This document shows, piece after piece, positions 55,901 to 64,000 of a stretch of DNA of 64,000 bases. Under the pieces are notes generated by a model. That model searched no databases. It saw only the letters and a list, made by a program, of their open reading frames with translations, and was not told the origin of the DNA. Both the position numbers and the translations under genes were made by a program. Source of the DNA: Pycnococcus provasolii (Eukaryota > Chlorophyta > Pseudoscourfieldiophyceae > Pseudoscourfieldiales > Pycnococcaceae). The stretch lies in assembly GCA_938743325.2 (NCBI GenBank), contig OW568891.1, forward strand, positions 62,001 through 126,000. The letters run 5' to 3'. The first letter of the stretch is position 1; every line of letters begins with the position of its first letter.

Positions 55901-58006
55901 GTCAAACTGCTCCGGCGTCACGGCACCTAACGCATACGTGCTGCTGCTAGCCACTCGCTTCGTCGTCGTCGTCGACGACGTTGGGGTCGTCGCGGTGGTT
56001 GCAGTCGAGCGAGCGGTGGTGGTGGCGGTGGCCGCGGCTGTCGGCGCTCGACGTGCGGGATACAGCGAGTTAAACGTTGAACCACACGTGCTCATAATCC
56101 ATGGTGCAACCGCGAATATGGCCGCAATGGCTGCCAGGAACGTGAGATCAATGGAAGTCTGAGGTGTGTCATCCGCTCGCCGTTGCCCCGCCACCGACTT
56201 TGCACTCATTGCCTCGCGACGCTTCTCGATGTTCGATAGCGCCTCCTCGAGTTTCGCAATTTGATTCGATAGCCGCTCCTTGGATTCGTCCGTCGCCTGC
56301 GCTCGAAATTTCGCAGAGGCGGAGAGCTCCCGCAGCGTTTGCAGCTCCGCGGCTCGCGCCTGCTCGAATGCACGCCCTCCTTCGGATAATAGCTCACTCG
56401 CCGTCTGGCTTCGGAACACCGACGTCTCACTCGCGCTATTCCTTCGCCACACGAAGAGTGCGTCGAGCAGTCGGATCACCTCAGTTACTTGGACCATCGA
56501 GAGGATGAGCTCGAAGCAAAATCGAAGCAAACAAAAGACAAGATTTGCACCTTGTGCCATCCAGTTGGGCATGGATGGAGACAGTGCATTGAGCTCTGCC
56601 GTTATATTCACCTTTGCAAGCACGGGTAAGAAGAGGATGTAAACCATGGAGGTGACAGCGAGCGTCAAATTCGACGAAAGCACGACCATCGTTCTCCAGT
56701 ACATCATCTTCACGAACGGCGCGCGAACGAAACTTGAAGGCTTCACGGACGGATCTGTGAAGGCTATTCGGCACGCAAGTCCCAGTGCGCCGCCCATTTC
56801 CTTTTTCTTGGCTGACGCCCTTGCATCAGCTGCATGTGCCTGCATTGCCGTGGCGGCATGTTGTGAGCGTACGAACGGCATGGCAGAGTTTGTCATCTCC
56901 GCCGCCACATCAGCACGATCGACACCGACGGCACAGACCACGTCTGCTGCAGCAGCTCCCATTAGACTGTCTGCTGGGAGCTTCGATGCTTCTGTTGCAG
57001 AGGATGACGACGACATCGTCTTGTCGAGCAGAAGTGTGCGCAGGCGATCCACGCTGTCATCCTGCTTGTATCTCCACCCTTGCATGGTGTCGGCTAGGTC
57101 ACCAAGGCGTCGCGTGAGCGCGGCGCGGAATGCGTGCGGTGATGACGGCACGGCTCCGGACGACACGGCGAACTGGAATGCGGTGTACGTCGGCGGTGGC
57201 GCATATTCCACGGCGGCTAAGTTCGAGTACTTTCCATCCTCTGTTTGATCGTTTTTGCCAGTTTTAGGCTCGAGTTCCGCCGCGGCGGACTTCGCTTGCA
57301 GGCGTAGATCGGGTCCTCTTCGCCTTGGTGCACCGAATCGCAAGCGGTTGATGAAGAGCAGGGCCATTCCACCGAGCGTGCCATAGACGAGTAGTGCGTG
57401 CACAAACATCCTCGCCTGGCGCAAGGATGCGTCGTCGTCGTCGTCGATCGTGGCATCGTCGTCACGGCTGGACGATGATGCTTTTGACGTCGACGTCGTC
57501 ATCGACGACGACGCCTGTTCGTCGTCGATGTCACCGCGCGTGCGCTGCAGTGTTTGAAAGTACAGCAGCTTCGCCTCAGCTTTTGCATTAGCCTGGTCGG
57601 AGTTCCCTTCCGCATCCATCGCTGCTAGCACCGCGCATCGACGCACCGCCTTTTCGATAATGTCCTGTATCTCCGCCGACGTATCATGTATCGCCAAAAC
57701 GACGTGCGGCACAAGGATCGTCGCATAGCTGCACGACGCTTCGTCGGCATCATTCAGCCGTGACTCGGGCGACTCCACGGGCACGAGCGCCGTGGAGATA
57801 TCCCCTTCGACGAGCGCGCGGGCTGTCTGCTGCTGATTGCCGCTGCTCCTACGCCTGGGAGTGCCGGAGACACCGGAGACAAGCAAGCGACGCCGTTGAG
57901 AAAGACAAGCAAGCCGAGGCACCCGAACCAAAAGAGGCACACGAACCAAAACCCGACCAGCTGTGTGACCACGGGCATGAACGGGCACCGACGAAGCAGG
58001 CGCCAT
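52904..58006 (-). CDS. giant FtsH-type AAA+ zinc metalloprotease
   Basis: 1,700 residues from ATG 58004-58006. The Arg-rich start suggests a plastid or mitochondrial transit peptide. The first 1,080 residues are unusual for FtsH: a TM near 205, three to four hydrophobic stretches between 420 and 560 (SSNLTLAVTSMVYILFLPVL, LVFCLLRFCFELILSMV), another at about 625, and a large Gly/Ser-rich loop. The AAA module starts near 1,150: VGPPGTGKTLLAKAVAG (about 1,220), FLDEIDAVGQ, AATNRPEVLDPALKR. The M41 peptidase is C-terminal: HEVGH at about 1,454, with DLQKATNLAQAL carrying the third zinc ligand. Catalytic residues are intact, unlike plant FtsHi. Usual FtsH is 600-800 residues, so the long N-terminus is the odd part. 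Confidence 0.88.
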   Translation of the reverse strand: MAPASSVPVHARGHTAGRVLVRVPLLVRVPRLACLSQRRRLLVSGVSGTPRRRSSGNQQQTARALVEGDISTALVPVESPESRLNDADEASCSYATILVPHVVLAIHDTSAEIQDIIEKAVRRCAVLAAMDAEGNSDQANAKAEAKLLYFQTLQRTRGDIDDEQASSSMTTSTSKASSSSRDDDATIDDDDDASLRQARMFVHALLVYGTLGGMALLFINRLRFGAPRRRGPDLRLQAKSAAAELEPKTGKNDQTEDGKYSNLAAVEYAPPPTYTAFQFAVSSGAVPSSPHAFRAALTRRLGDLADTMQGWRYKQDDSVDRLRTLLLDKTMSSSSSATEASKLPADSLMGAAAADVVCAVGVDRADVAAEMTNSAMPFVRSQHAATAMQAHAADARASAKKKEMGGALGLACRIAFTDPSVKPSSFVRAPFVKMMYWRTMVVLSSNLTLAVTSMVYILFLPVLAKVNITAELNALSPSMPNWMAQGANLVFCLLRFCFELILSMVQVTEVIRLLDALFVWRRNSASETSVFRSQTASELLSEGGRAFEQARAAELQTLRELSASAKFRAQATDESKERLSNQIAKLEEALSNIEKRREAMSAKSVAGQRRADDTPQTSIDLTFLAAIAAIFAVAPWIMSTCGSTFNSLYPARRAPTAAATATTTARSTATTATTPTSSTTTTKRVASSSTYALGAVTPEQFDKANLISLPELGKLISVGAASHATYVPTAQMLYTRIRPPTFYAHHPSDTATMPVYTNNRAPIDVDPDAASSAIAWFDDAVRLGQLPKGRTWFAIEGVASSASHSMLPAGDTTGEMRQSYKHARTGCAILPSLAQKSRYNLYAEKHLKKGAGSGYVVRQVPVWIPGGKADLHLAGEMNDGRSTKSLVHSIPPQAQEDGSTVYTWVTGAGHFKDFLPPGSKSSKHYERAKGSGLFGSSSSHARGDGGGGGGSVVGGFGGCGGYIVSTLLTPEAASAGLALTPGAHGAGQFGQFDDATSWLRILQQRGVDVQIDTSQRALEMASTSLNKMPLQRRGTLATVFDVFCQTVSLVIAIVLLTSIIRMIRGPAGGGGLGLGQDTPGGSRTLRTRSRQDQGGGDGATGARRSSAAPFWSYVRLFLMDLKSVIAAGSGLRAKDARRLILSSPRNNLASAVRPSSSSGGGGGVAITGTPAEDGSVPLTRLCDVAGCEEAKAELAEVVDVLMAPERYRDLGARPPKGVLLVGPPGTGKTLLAKAVAGESDASFFYGSGSSFDEVFVGRGAARVRDLFAKARKHAPSVIFLDEIDAVGQKRSSGGGGGGGWETGSSQTLNQLLSEMDGFEGSVDAPVLVIAATNRPEVLDPALKRSGRFDREVAVSPPDAKGRALVLDVRARLSSMRFGRGCDFSEVVRRSWGYTGSDLERTLNEAGLLAARQRRDSVSRDDLLESLTRIIGGIARPSFQVSPFEKEVVARHEVGHALVSVVAAKAVDELNKTEDEDEDGSGSAKLDVADEEHGSVRRPMRRAAALQMVDKISIIPRGVGALGYSANLPPSDESGGLMTLREMKSSLCTCMGGRAAEAACYGRGGVTNGSSDDLQKATNLAQALIGQYGLGEGTGPVALGVDPFGPSGMTPIASAAAEECRALLTRAEEAAMASVVENRALFETLVKLLREREEVEGEELRGCFQDVKVPVEMMRFLSSSSSSSSSNSDEKQKKKQGPQSD

Positions 58007-58726
58007 GGCAGACAGTTCTTTCCGGATGAGGGAACCGGATGTGGTTTTGGTTTGTGGGGGGGGCGCCAGGCAGCGACGTGGCAGAGCAAGGCGAAGCAGG
58101 CCCCCGCCGCGTCAACTCCAAACAGATGGGACTCCTCCCCCCGCCCGCCCTCCTCGTTGTGTATGGGGATACGTCGCTGGACGGATTGCCTGTTAAGGTG
58201 GGCCCTCCTTTTGTTAGTCGTCACAGTGGGACGCCGCTGTCGGGGTTTGGTATGGTGTCGGGGTTTAAGGGTGTGGGGGAGTTTGGAGAGGTGGGTTAGG
58301 GTTAGGGTTACAGGAGGTGATGGGTCCCCACGGATGAACCTGATCCAAATGGATCTAAGGACAGATGGTTTTCCCCGGCCCTTTGGCACTTGCCTCACCT
58401 TCCCTGGTTGTCCCCTTCCCGGGTGTCACGGTGGTGGTCTTTTCACTACGGTTTTTCTTGTTTACGTCGTCTTAAGACACGTAGTTAACAAGTTAGTAAC
58501 AAGGTTGAATTCTAATCTGAGGTCTGTGTTGCCTGACACCGCGGCCGCCGTGACTTGGCTGCCTCGAGGCGCGGGTGGGAACGTATGATGGTAGGTAAAG
58601 CACGTATTTGTCCCGCGATGGCCAAGTCGCCGCCAAACACGCATGCGAAAAAATCTCGGCGACTTACTTGAAAATCTCTCGATGAAAATCTCTCAAGCTC
58701 GTTGGAACTTGGACGTGTTTCCCGCC
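58007..58726. other. divergent intergenic region
   Basis: 720 bp between FtsH and the next plus-strand gene, with a telomere-like GGTTAGGGTTAGGGTTA box and no credible gene. Frames 57896-58588 and similar do not start with ATG in a coding context. Confidence 0.5.
58294..58310. promoter_or_regulatory. telo-box-like element upstream of FtsH
   Basis: Three GGTTAGGG-type units (GGTTAGGGTTAGGGTTA), about 290 bp upstream of the FtsH ATG. Confidence 0.5.
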
Positions 58727-59182
58727 ATGGCCACCATCAACGTGACAGATGAGGAGCTCAGCGCGGCGAAGTCCTGCGCAGAAGTCCTGATTGCGCAACA
58801 GGCCGCGCGAGCGCCTGGCGACGACGACCGCACAGTGCTTAAGAAAGCGCTCGTGCAAGTCGTGCTTCAGCGCGAGCGCGAGCGCGGCCGCGCGTTACCT
58901 TTACCTGACTTGCCTGATGAGATGCCACTTCGCTACGATACTTTGGAACGTAACAAGTTCATCAACTCGTTTCAAACTGATGAGGAACGATATGCTGGTA
59001 TGATTGCTTATATGAACCACTACTTCACTATATTTACTAGCGAAAAGTTAAAGGTGATACAAACAGAATACAGTGCTACTGACTACGAAGATGGTAAATT
59101 CAAAATACCAACTCGGTTTTTATTTCGTAGTGATACGGAGGCAATCGCAGCAGAGCATCGTCAAGCGCGTCGACAGCCGTGA
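58727..59182 (+). CDS. unknown small acidic/basic protein
   Basis: 151 residues from ATG 58727; the frame is open earlier but starts at ATG 58643 with a less convincing leader, so the inner ATG with a CCGCCATGG context is preferred. Sequence is mostly helical (TDEELSAAKSCAEVLIAQQA; ERNKFINSFQTDEERYAGMI), without signal peptide or membrane helix. No family recognised. The base composition drops toward the 3' end, which has more A and T. Confidence 0.55.
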   Translation: MATINVTDEELSAAKSCAEVLIAQQAARAPGDDDRTVLKKALVQVVLQRERERGRALPLPDLPDEMPLRYDTLERNKFINSFQTDEERYAGMIAYMNHYFTIFTSEKLKVIQTEYSATDYEDGKFKIPTRFLFRSDTEAIAAEHRQARRQP

Positions 59183-59712
59183 GCACCTGATATGCTAAGG
59201 GAATCCGTCCAGACAGATGAATTAAAAATTCGACAGCCGCAGGGGTCCGGCGACAACGGGACCTGGGTCCGGACTCCGGGGTGGGCGGGTGGCGGGGTCC
59301 TGCCTATCCATAGGAAGGGTCCGGCTGCCCGGGGGGCCGGTGACCGGGTCGCGGGTCGAGGAATCAGGTGCACAAGCAAGTCTGAATTCGACCAAAGGTG
59401 AGGGGAGAGCGCCGATCCGCGTATCTTGAAAAGCCGAAGCTCCAGAAGTCCGGACGGGTTCGTCATTCGTTGCGTGGCACCGCTAAAGGCAAAGCACCTA
59501 CATAAAGCCGGCCGACCGGTGAAGGCGACCGGTTAAAGTTAAAAAAGGCAAGGTTTGGAAGACAAGAAACGACGCACGCAACGCCCGGAGAATTCACACC
59601 ACATCACGTGAGCCCATCACCGTCGTCGTCGTCGTCGTCTTCGCCTTCGCCTTCGTCGCCTCTCCGCGGGTAGCCGGCTACCACTTGCTCGCGTAACGCA
59701 AGCTTGCGCTCC
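59183..59712. other. intergenic region
   Basis: 530 bp upstream of the TRP-like channel, GC-rich in its first half (CCGGGGGGCCGG near 59326-59337) with an ACCGGT...ACCGGT pair near 59515. A GTC microsatellite precedes the ATG. No gene seen. Confidence 0.5.
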
Positions 59713-62700
59713 ATGGCGTCACAGCACGACAACACGAGTGCAGCACCAAAGGGTCTGTCCCAACAAGAAAAAACAAACAAACTCAAGAAATCGAAGAAAG
59801 CGTCGCTGCGCCGCTTCAGCACCGCCAAGTTCTTAAGACAAGACAGAGAACAGGCGGCGCTCTTCGCGCAACACAACCACACCTGGAACCTTATCAAACG
59901 AGCGGGCAACGCGGAGGACGAGCTGGAGAAGCCGGAGGAGGCTCTCAGCATACTGCACGAAAAATTCAAGACGCGCGATGCAGAGAAATACTCTCACGGG
60001 TTAGACGACCCGTCTAACCTACATTCGGACTTACAAAAAGTGTGGAGGTACGACATAGATGACCCATTTCAATACCGAGGGCCAGCTGGCGAGCTTGCAG
60101 TTCACTTGTGTTTCCTCCTGCCCGACACGGCCGCAAAACCTGAGGCCATCAACGAAATCTTCGTCTTTCTGAAACGCGAGGTATGGCTCGAAGCAGCGGC
60201 ATTCGACAAGTATGAAGACCCTGAGTTTTTGATGGAGGAGCCCGAAGATGATGCCGGTGTACCGTTACCAGTGCCAGTGCCAGTTGAACTTCCCGATGAG
60301 AAAATGCGCTGGCGCTTCCGCGTCAAGAAGGACCGCGACGTCAACCAGACGCGTAAAGTGGCGCAGAAATTTCTAGAAGATATCAGGAAGGAACATCCAA
60401 CATACTTTTATGGCGACGGCGTACTGCCCGTGAGCGTCGTCGAGCAGCGCTTTAAGGAGAATGACGGCATTCGCAGACTTGGAAAGCGCATGCTCTTCAA
60501 GTGCCCAAAAGAGTGGAACGGGCGTCAGAAGGTGGACGACAGGTATCCGGCGAATCTCATCAACGCGCCGTACAGCTTCCAGTTGGAAAAGAACAAGTTC
60601 TGCAAGTACCACGGCGAGACTGTGCTGCACATCGCCATCGTCAACAACGAAATTCACAACGTCAGGTGGCTCGTTGAGAGCGGCGCATCGCTCTTATCGA
60701 GAGCCACCGGGCTCTTCTTTCAGTCTGACTGCCCGTTCGGCGAGTATCCAATCAACTTCGCGGTGTCTAACGGCTCGCTCGAGATTGTGAAGTATCTTTG
60801 GGAAAGAGGCGAGCAGCAAAATCTTTCGGAGGTAACGAAGATGTACAAATGCAAGGCGCTTGGGCCCGTGAAGGGAAACAACATTCTGCACATGGCTGTA
60901 CTTCGCGCGCGCCTTGACCTGGACGCAGCGAGGGAAATCTTCAGATACCTGTTCAGAACCATCGCAAAAATCGAAAAGGATAAACTAGAAAAGAGAAAGG
61001 AGAACTGGAAGTTGGAGCAGGCAACCTATTTGACTCCAAACGATGAATATCTGTCGCCATTGTCTCTTGCCGTTCACGTGGGCCTCGACGGTATGGTTGA
61101 CGCAATCATTGAGGAGCTTCAGGACGTGCAATGGATTTACGGTCCGATCACAAGCTACCGTGTGCCGTTGCTGGGAATCGACACGATTTGTCCAATTATC
61201 GAAAACGCAAAGATCGATTGGGAAAATTCAAAAGGGGGAAAAGAACAGAAAAGATCTGGTGCAGAAGCACCCAAAAATGAAGATGTCTACGACGCACAAT
61301 CCAATAAAAATTTGCACGTTCACATTCCCTACGTGCACCAGCCTATCAAGCAAAGCATGCTCGCCCTGGCCGCTCAAAATGGCCGTGACAAGATGCTCAA
61401 CAACAGGATCTTGAAGGCGATCATCGAGGAGAAATGGGAACGCTTCGGTCTGCGTTGGTTTCGCGTATCCTTGATCATGTACATCGGGTACCTAGCCATG
61501 TTCACCGCGCTCGTGACGTACCGACGTGGTGTCAACGTAACTCAAGGTGCATACGAAGGCCATATCTTGCGAGCGTGGCGGCCACTGGAGCGCGATCCGA
61601 ACGACGGAAATCCATGCGATAATGCGCTCGAGCTCATGGGACCTTTCACGTGGATTCCTGAGAAAGATCAGATTACTAGTGCCATTTGTGTTGAGTCTAA
61701 TCCACGCGACGTGGGTACTGGAGCAATGCAATCCAGAGCCTATGAGATTTGGGTGCTAGAGGGGCTCTGTTTGTTCCTTGCACTGCTGAAGTGCTTGCAC
61801 GAGTTCCGAGATATGTCCGCCACGTGGACGTACCTCACCGAGCGTGACGTCACTGACGCGCAATCACCCGCGGAGGATGGAACGCCAACGCCAAGGTTGA
61901 CCCGCCAAAACAGCGTGTTTGTTGAAAAGAGTAGCAGTGGCAAAGAAGAAACTGAGGATCACTTCATTGACGTGCTAGTGAGAGACGACGAGGGCAATTC
62001 CATCATAACAAGACGCTCTCGAGGATACTCCTACACCGGAAGTGGGCCCAATTACAGCGCACCACCCACTCCAGAGAAGCGTGCCAATGGTAACCAGGTG
62101 CAGCAGGGCAATGAAGATCACGACGAAAATGACGAGGTGATATCAGATCACGTGTGGAACCAAATTTTGGATCATCACGTTGTCCGTATGATCACAGAAT
62201 TTTTTCTCAACCTGTACCTGAGCTCAGAACGCAACGCCATTATCGTTTTCGTGTTCACCATCTTGTACATCTGGCACTTCATCCTCTACTGCCTAGAGCG
62301 AGATACCGAGGCAAATGTCATACTTGCTACCTCGGTGCCCTTCGTTTGGGTGTACAGCTTGTCGTACTTCGCCCGCGGCTTCAAGTTCTGCTCTAAACTC
62401 GTGGCGGCGCTCGATGCGATGGTCGTCGATTGCATTCAATTTGGGACGCTATACGGCCTCTTCATCGTAGCCTTCGCGTGCTCGCTCTATCTCTGCTACG
62501 ACGCTACGTGCGCATCAATTGCTGGCGAGAATGGCGTGGCGGGCACTGACAGCAACGGCGCGCCGGTAACGTGCAAGGAGCTCGTCCAACTCGGCCTGAC
62601 CTCGCCTCACTACGCATTCCCCTTTCGATCGATGCAGAGTTCAATTCTGTACCTCTTTCGCATGAGCCTTGGTGGTGCAGACTTTGGCGTGATCGAAGCA

Positions 62701-63162
62701 TCGAGCGGAGCTGATGCCTTCGTGACACACACGGTATTCGCCGCCTTCAACCTGATTGTTGTGCTCGTTCTGATCAACACACTGATTGCGATGCTGAGTT
62801 CGACGTACGCGCGCCTTGCAGAGACAAGTGATGCAACTTGGACAAGGCAGAAGGCCCGAATTGTGCTCAGCACGGAGCGAAGTCTCTACACGAAGTATGG
62901 ACCACCACTTTTTCTTTCTAATTTTGTGTACAGCGGATTTTTGCCACTGCTGAGTGCCGAGCACAACCGCATTCGTACCACGTGGATTGCGCCGTACGAC
63001 GACGAAGGCAAGGCTATCAAAAAACCAGAAAAACTCACGGAGTGTTTCGTGTTCAACACGGATACGAATGGCACCATCGCCCCTCCCATCTCAAGTCGCG
63101 TGAAGCGTCAGATGTACCACCGATCGTTGAAGCGCGAAGGGCGCAAATCCGGATCTTCTTGA
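59713..63162 (+). CDS. TRP-like cation channel with ankyrin repeats
   Basis: 1,149 residues from ATG 59713; the frame begins at a TTG 9 bases earlier. The N-terminal 400 residues are cytosolic, with ankyrin repeats around 300-410 (TVLHIAIVNNEIHNVRWLV; EYPINFAVSNGSLEIVKYLW; NILHMAVLRARL). Six membrane helices follow: S1 about 582-606, S2 676-697, S3 840-865, S4-S5 about 870-930, and S6 about 1,005-1,030 (FNLIVVLVLINTLIAMLSST). A pore helix with SLGGADFG precedes S6. The long extracellular loop between S1 and S2 is unusual, as is the S2-S3 loop with Ser/Thr-rich inserts. A TRP-box-like Trp lies shortly after S6. Likely a TRPV-like Ca2+-permeable channel of plasma or ciliary membrane. Confidence 0.85.
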   Translation: MASQHDNTSAAPKGLSQQEKTNKLKKSKKASLRRFSTAKFLRQDREQAALFAQHNHTWNLIKRAGNAEDELEKPEEALSILHEKFKTRDAEKYSHGLDDPSNLHSDLQKVWRYDIDDPFQYRGPAGELAVHLCFLLPDTAAKPEAINEIFVFLKREVWLEAAAFDKYEDPEFLMEEPEDDAGVPLPVPVPVELPDEKMRWRFRVKKDRDVNQTRKVAQKFLEDIRKEHPTYFYGDGVLPVSVVEQRFKENDGIRRLGKRMLFKCPKEWNGRQKVDDRYPANLINAPYSFQLEKNKFCKYHGETVLHIAIVNNEIHNVRWLVESGASLLSRATGLFFQSDCPFGEYPINFAVSNGSLEIVKYLWERGEQQNLSEVTKMYKCKALGPVKGNNILHMAVLRARLDLDAAREIFRYLFRTIAKIEKDKLEKRKENWKLEQATYLTPNDEYLSPLSLAVHVGLDGMVDAIIEELQDVQWIYGPITSYRVPLLGIDTICPIIENAKIDWENSKGGKEQKRSGAEAPKNEDVYDAQSNKNLHVHIPYVHQPIKQSMLALAAQNGRDKMLNNRILKAIIEEKWERFGLRWFRVSLIMYIGYLAMFTALVTYRRGVNVTQGAYEGHILRAWRPLERDPNDGNPCDNALELMGPFTWIPEKDQITSAICVESNPRDVGTGAMQSRAYEIWVLEGLCLFLALLKCLHEFRDMSATWTYLTERDVTDAQSPAEDGTPTPRLTRQNSVFVEKSSSGKEETEDHFIDVLVRDDEGNSIITRRSRGYSYTGSGPNYSAPPTPEKRANGNQVQQGNEDHDENDEVISDHVWNQILDHHVVRMITEFFLNLYLSSERNAIIVFVFTILYIWHFILYCLERDTEANVILATSVPFVWVYSLSYFARGFKFCSKLVAALDAMVVDCIQFGTLYGLFIVAFACSLYLCYDATCASIAGENGVAGTDSNGAPVTCKELVQLGLTSPHYAFPFRSMQSSILYLFRMSLGGADFGVIEASSGADAFVTHTVFAAFNLIVVLVLINTLIAMLSSTYARLAETSDATWTRQKARIVLSTERSLYTKYGPPLFLSNFVYSGFLPLLSAEHNRIRTTWIAPYDDEGKAIKKPEKLTECFVFNTDTNGTIAPPISSRVKRQMYHRSLKREGRKSGSS

Positions 63163-63463
63163 TTCATGCACAAATCCGTTGCTGGCAACAAGACGGCGCC
63201 GGCCGCCGCCGCGGAATAGCCCGCCGCGTTCCTGTCCGTCCGCCACCTCTTTCAATCAACGCTTAGGAGACCAGGCCTGACGGTTTCGTCTCATCCACTG
63301 GCAACATGTAACTATCGTAACCAAGTTTAAGGAACCAACGAGCTCTCGAGAGAAACCGAAACCCACCCCAGTCCTCCCCTAATCGATTATTCGGGGTTTG
63401 TGGAAAGTGTGTGACCCCAGCCAGGTTTTGTCCCCCCCTTATCCTCTTCTCTCTCCATCTTCG
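63163..63463. other. intergenic region before cyclin C
   Basis: 301 bp; holds the TRP 3' end and the cyclin C promoter, with ATTCGGGGTTT at 63389-63399 about 70 bp before the ATG (the same motif as upstream of the signal peptidase and others). No gene. Confidence 0.5.
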
Positions 63464-64000
63464 ATGGCGTCGAGTTTCTGGACGTCGTCGCACAGCCGGC
63501 TGCTGTTCACGGCGGCGGAGATACACGCGTCCAACAGGCACGACGCGAACAGCGCGACGCTCAACCCCGTGGTGTCGCAACCCACCCTGCGCCGCCTCCG
63601 CGCATTCTACGCCAGCTACCTCTTCGAGCTGGGGCGACTCTGCAAGGTGCGCGCTCGCGTCGTCTTCACATCCATCGTCTACCTGAGAAGATTCTACCTA
63701 CACAGATCATTCAGCACCGACGACCCACGCACAATCGCGCCCGCGTGCCTCTACCTCGCGTCGAAAGTCGAGGAGTGTCCCGTGCAGGCGAAGCTGGTGG
63801 CGTACTTCGCAAAGAAGATTTCGCAGCAGACACCTTCTGAGGTTGCAAACTGGGGGCGGGCGTGGAACGGCGCTTTGGGTGATGCGACGACGAACGCCGG
63901 CGAAAGGACCACGGCGGCGGCGGGTGACATCGACGGAGTAGTCACGGCGGCGGCCGCGGCGGCGGCGGCGGCGTCTTCTCACGCGAACGGAACGGCGGCG
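63464..64000 (+). CDS. CCNC: cyclin C, N-terminal part, cut by window edge
   Basis: An open frame from ATG 63464 runs off the right edge (179 codons seen). MASSFWTSSHSRLLF matches the cyclin C start (MAANFWTSSH type). Cyclin-box helices follow: VRARVVFTSIVYLRRFYLH, SFSTDDPRTIAPACLYLASK and VEECPVQAKLVAYF, the last motif being cyclin C-specific. Cyclin C activates CDK8 in the Mediator kinase module in the nucleus. An Ala/Gly-rich insertion starts near residue 130, where the canonical protein would continue to the second half of the box; poly-Ala comes from a GGC/GCG run. Confidence 0.88.
   Translation, partial: MASSFWTSSHSRLLFTAAEIHASNRHDANSATLNPVVSQPTLRRLRAFYASYLFELGRLCKVRARVVFTSIVYLRRFYLHRSFSTDDPRTIAPACLYLASKVEECPVQAKLVAYFAKKISQQTPSEVANWGRAWNGALGDATTNAGERTTAAAGDIDGVVTAAAAAAAAASSHANGTAA

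Noticed and set aside
57896-58588. Plus-strand 230-residue ORF across the FtsH 5' end
   Set aside because: It is mostly antisense and UTR sequence with no domain; the FtsH frame is much stronger.

Overview
This is a compact eukaryotic nuclear window, most likely from a green alga (Chlorophyta, prasinophyte-like). The evidence is: a thylakoid/plastid signal peptidase and a long plastid-type FtsH; a GT29 sialyltransferase-like gene together with a TRP-like channel; mostly intronless genes with gaps of a few hundred bases; two clear short GT-AG introns (103 and 76 bp); and TGTAA, the chlorophyte-type poly(A) signal, just after many stop codons. Species cannot be fixed from the sequence. Intergenic DNA is dotted with short telomere-like arrays (CCCTAA/CCCTAAA), nearly all close upstream of start codons, which suggests telo-box promoter elements.

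Layout. 1-17 kb: a receptor-like kinase cut by the left edge, a MYND-finger protein, an OTU protease, a sialyltransferase-like protein, a 45-residue membrane protein, a P4-ATPase flippase, an AlkB-like dioxygenase, mitochondrial enoyl-CoA hydratase, a 2H phosphoesterase and a prolyl-4-hydroxylase-like dioxygenase. 17.3-21.6 kb: a 4,236-bp DNA transposon with perfect 159-bp terminal inverted repeats and an 8-bp target-site duplication. It carries a frameshifted ZIP metal-transporter copy, an MCM9-like helicase fragment, a 2OG-dioxygenase-like ORF and an unknown ORF, so it looks like a gene-capturing (Pack-MULE-like) element. It sits inside the promoter of the eIF4E gene. 21.7-34 kb: eIF4E (spliced), plastid signal peptidase, a 1,948-residue helical-hairpin repeat protein with 972-bp tandem units, a Tudor-like coiled-coil protein and an RCC1-type repeat protein. 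34-49.6 kb: a type I membrane protein with three short Cys repeats, a PH-like/coiled-coil protein, two unknown proteins, a REV1-like translesion scaffold without a polymerase core, Kish (TMEM167), two small or secreted unknown proteins and a second receptor-like kinase. 49.6-51.7 kb: gene-poor, with a direct-repeat pair and a MITE. 51.7-64 kb: a candidate selenoprotein MsrA (in-frame TGA at the catalytic Cys position, plus one intron), a giant FtsH metalloprotease, an unknown small protein, an ankyrin/TRP channel and the start of cyclin C at the right edge.

Most genes are unrelated housekeeping or signalling genes, each with its own promoter. The most notable items are the cargo-bearing transposon, the polymerase-less REV1, the selenoprotein MsrA and the telo-box-like promoter signature. 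Two genes (the left-edge kinase and cyclin C) are open reading frames that run off the window. Starts were checked base by base, and several long frames open with TTG or GTG, so the nearest in-frame ATG was used instead.
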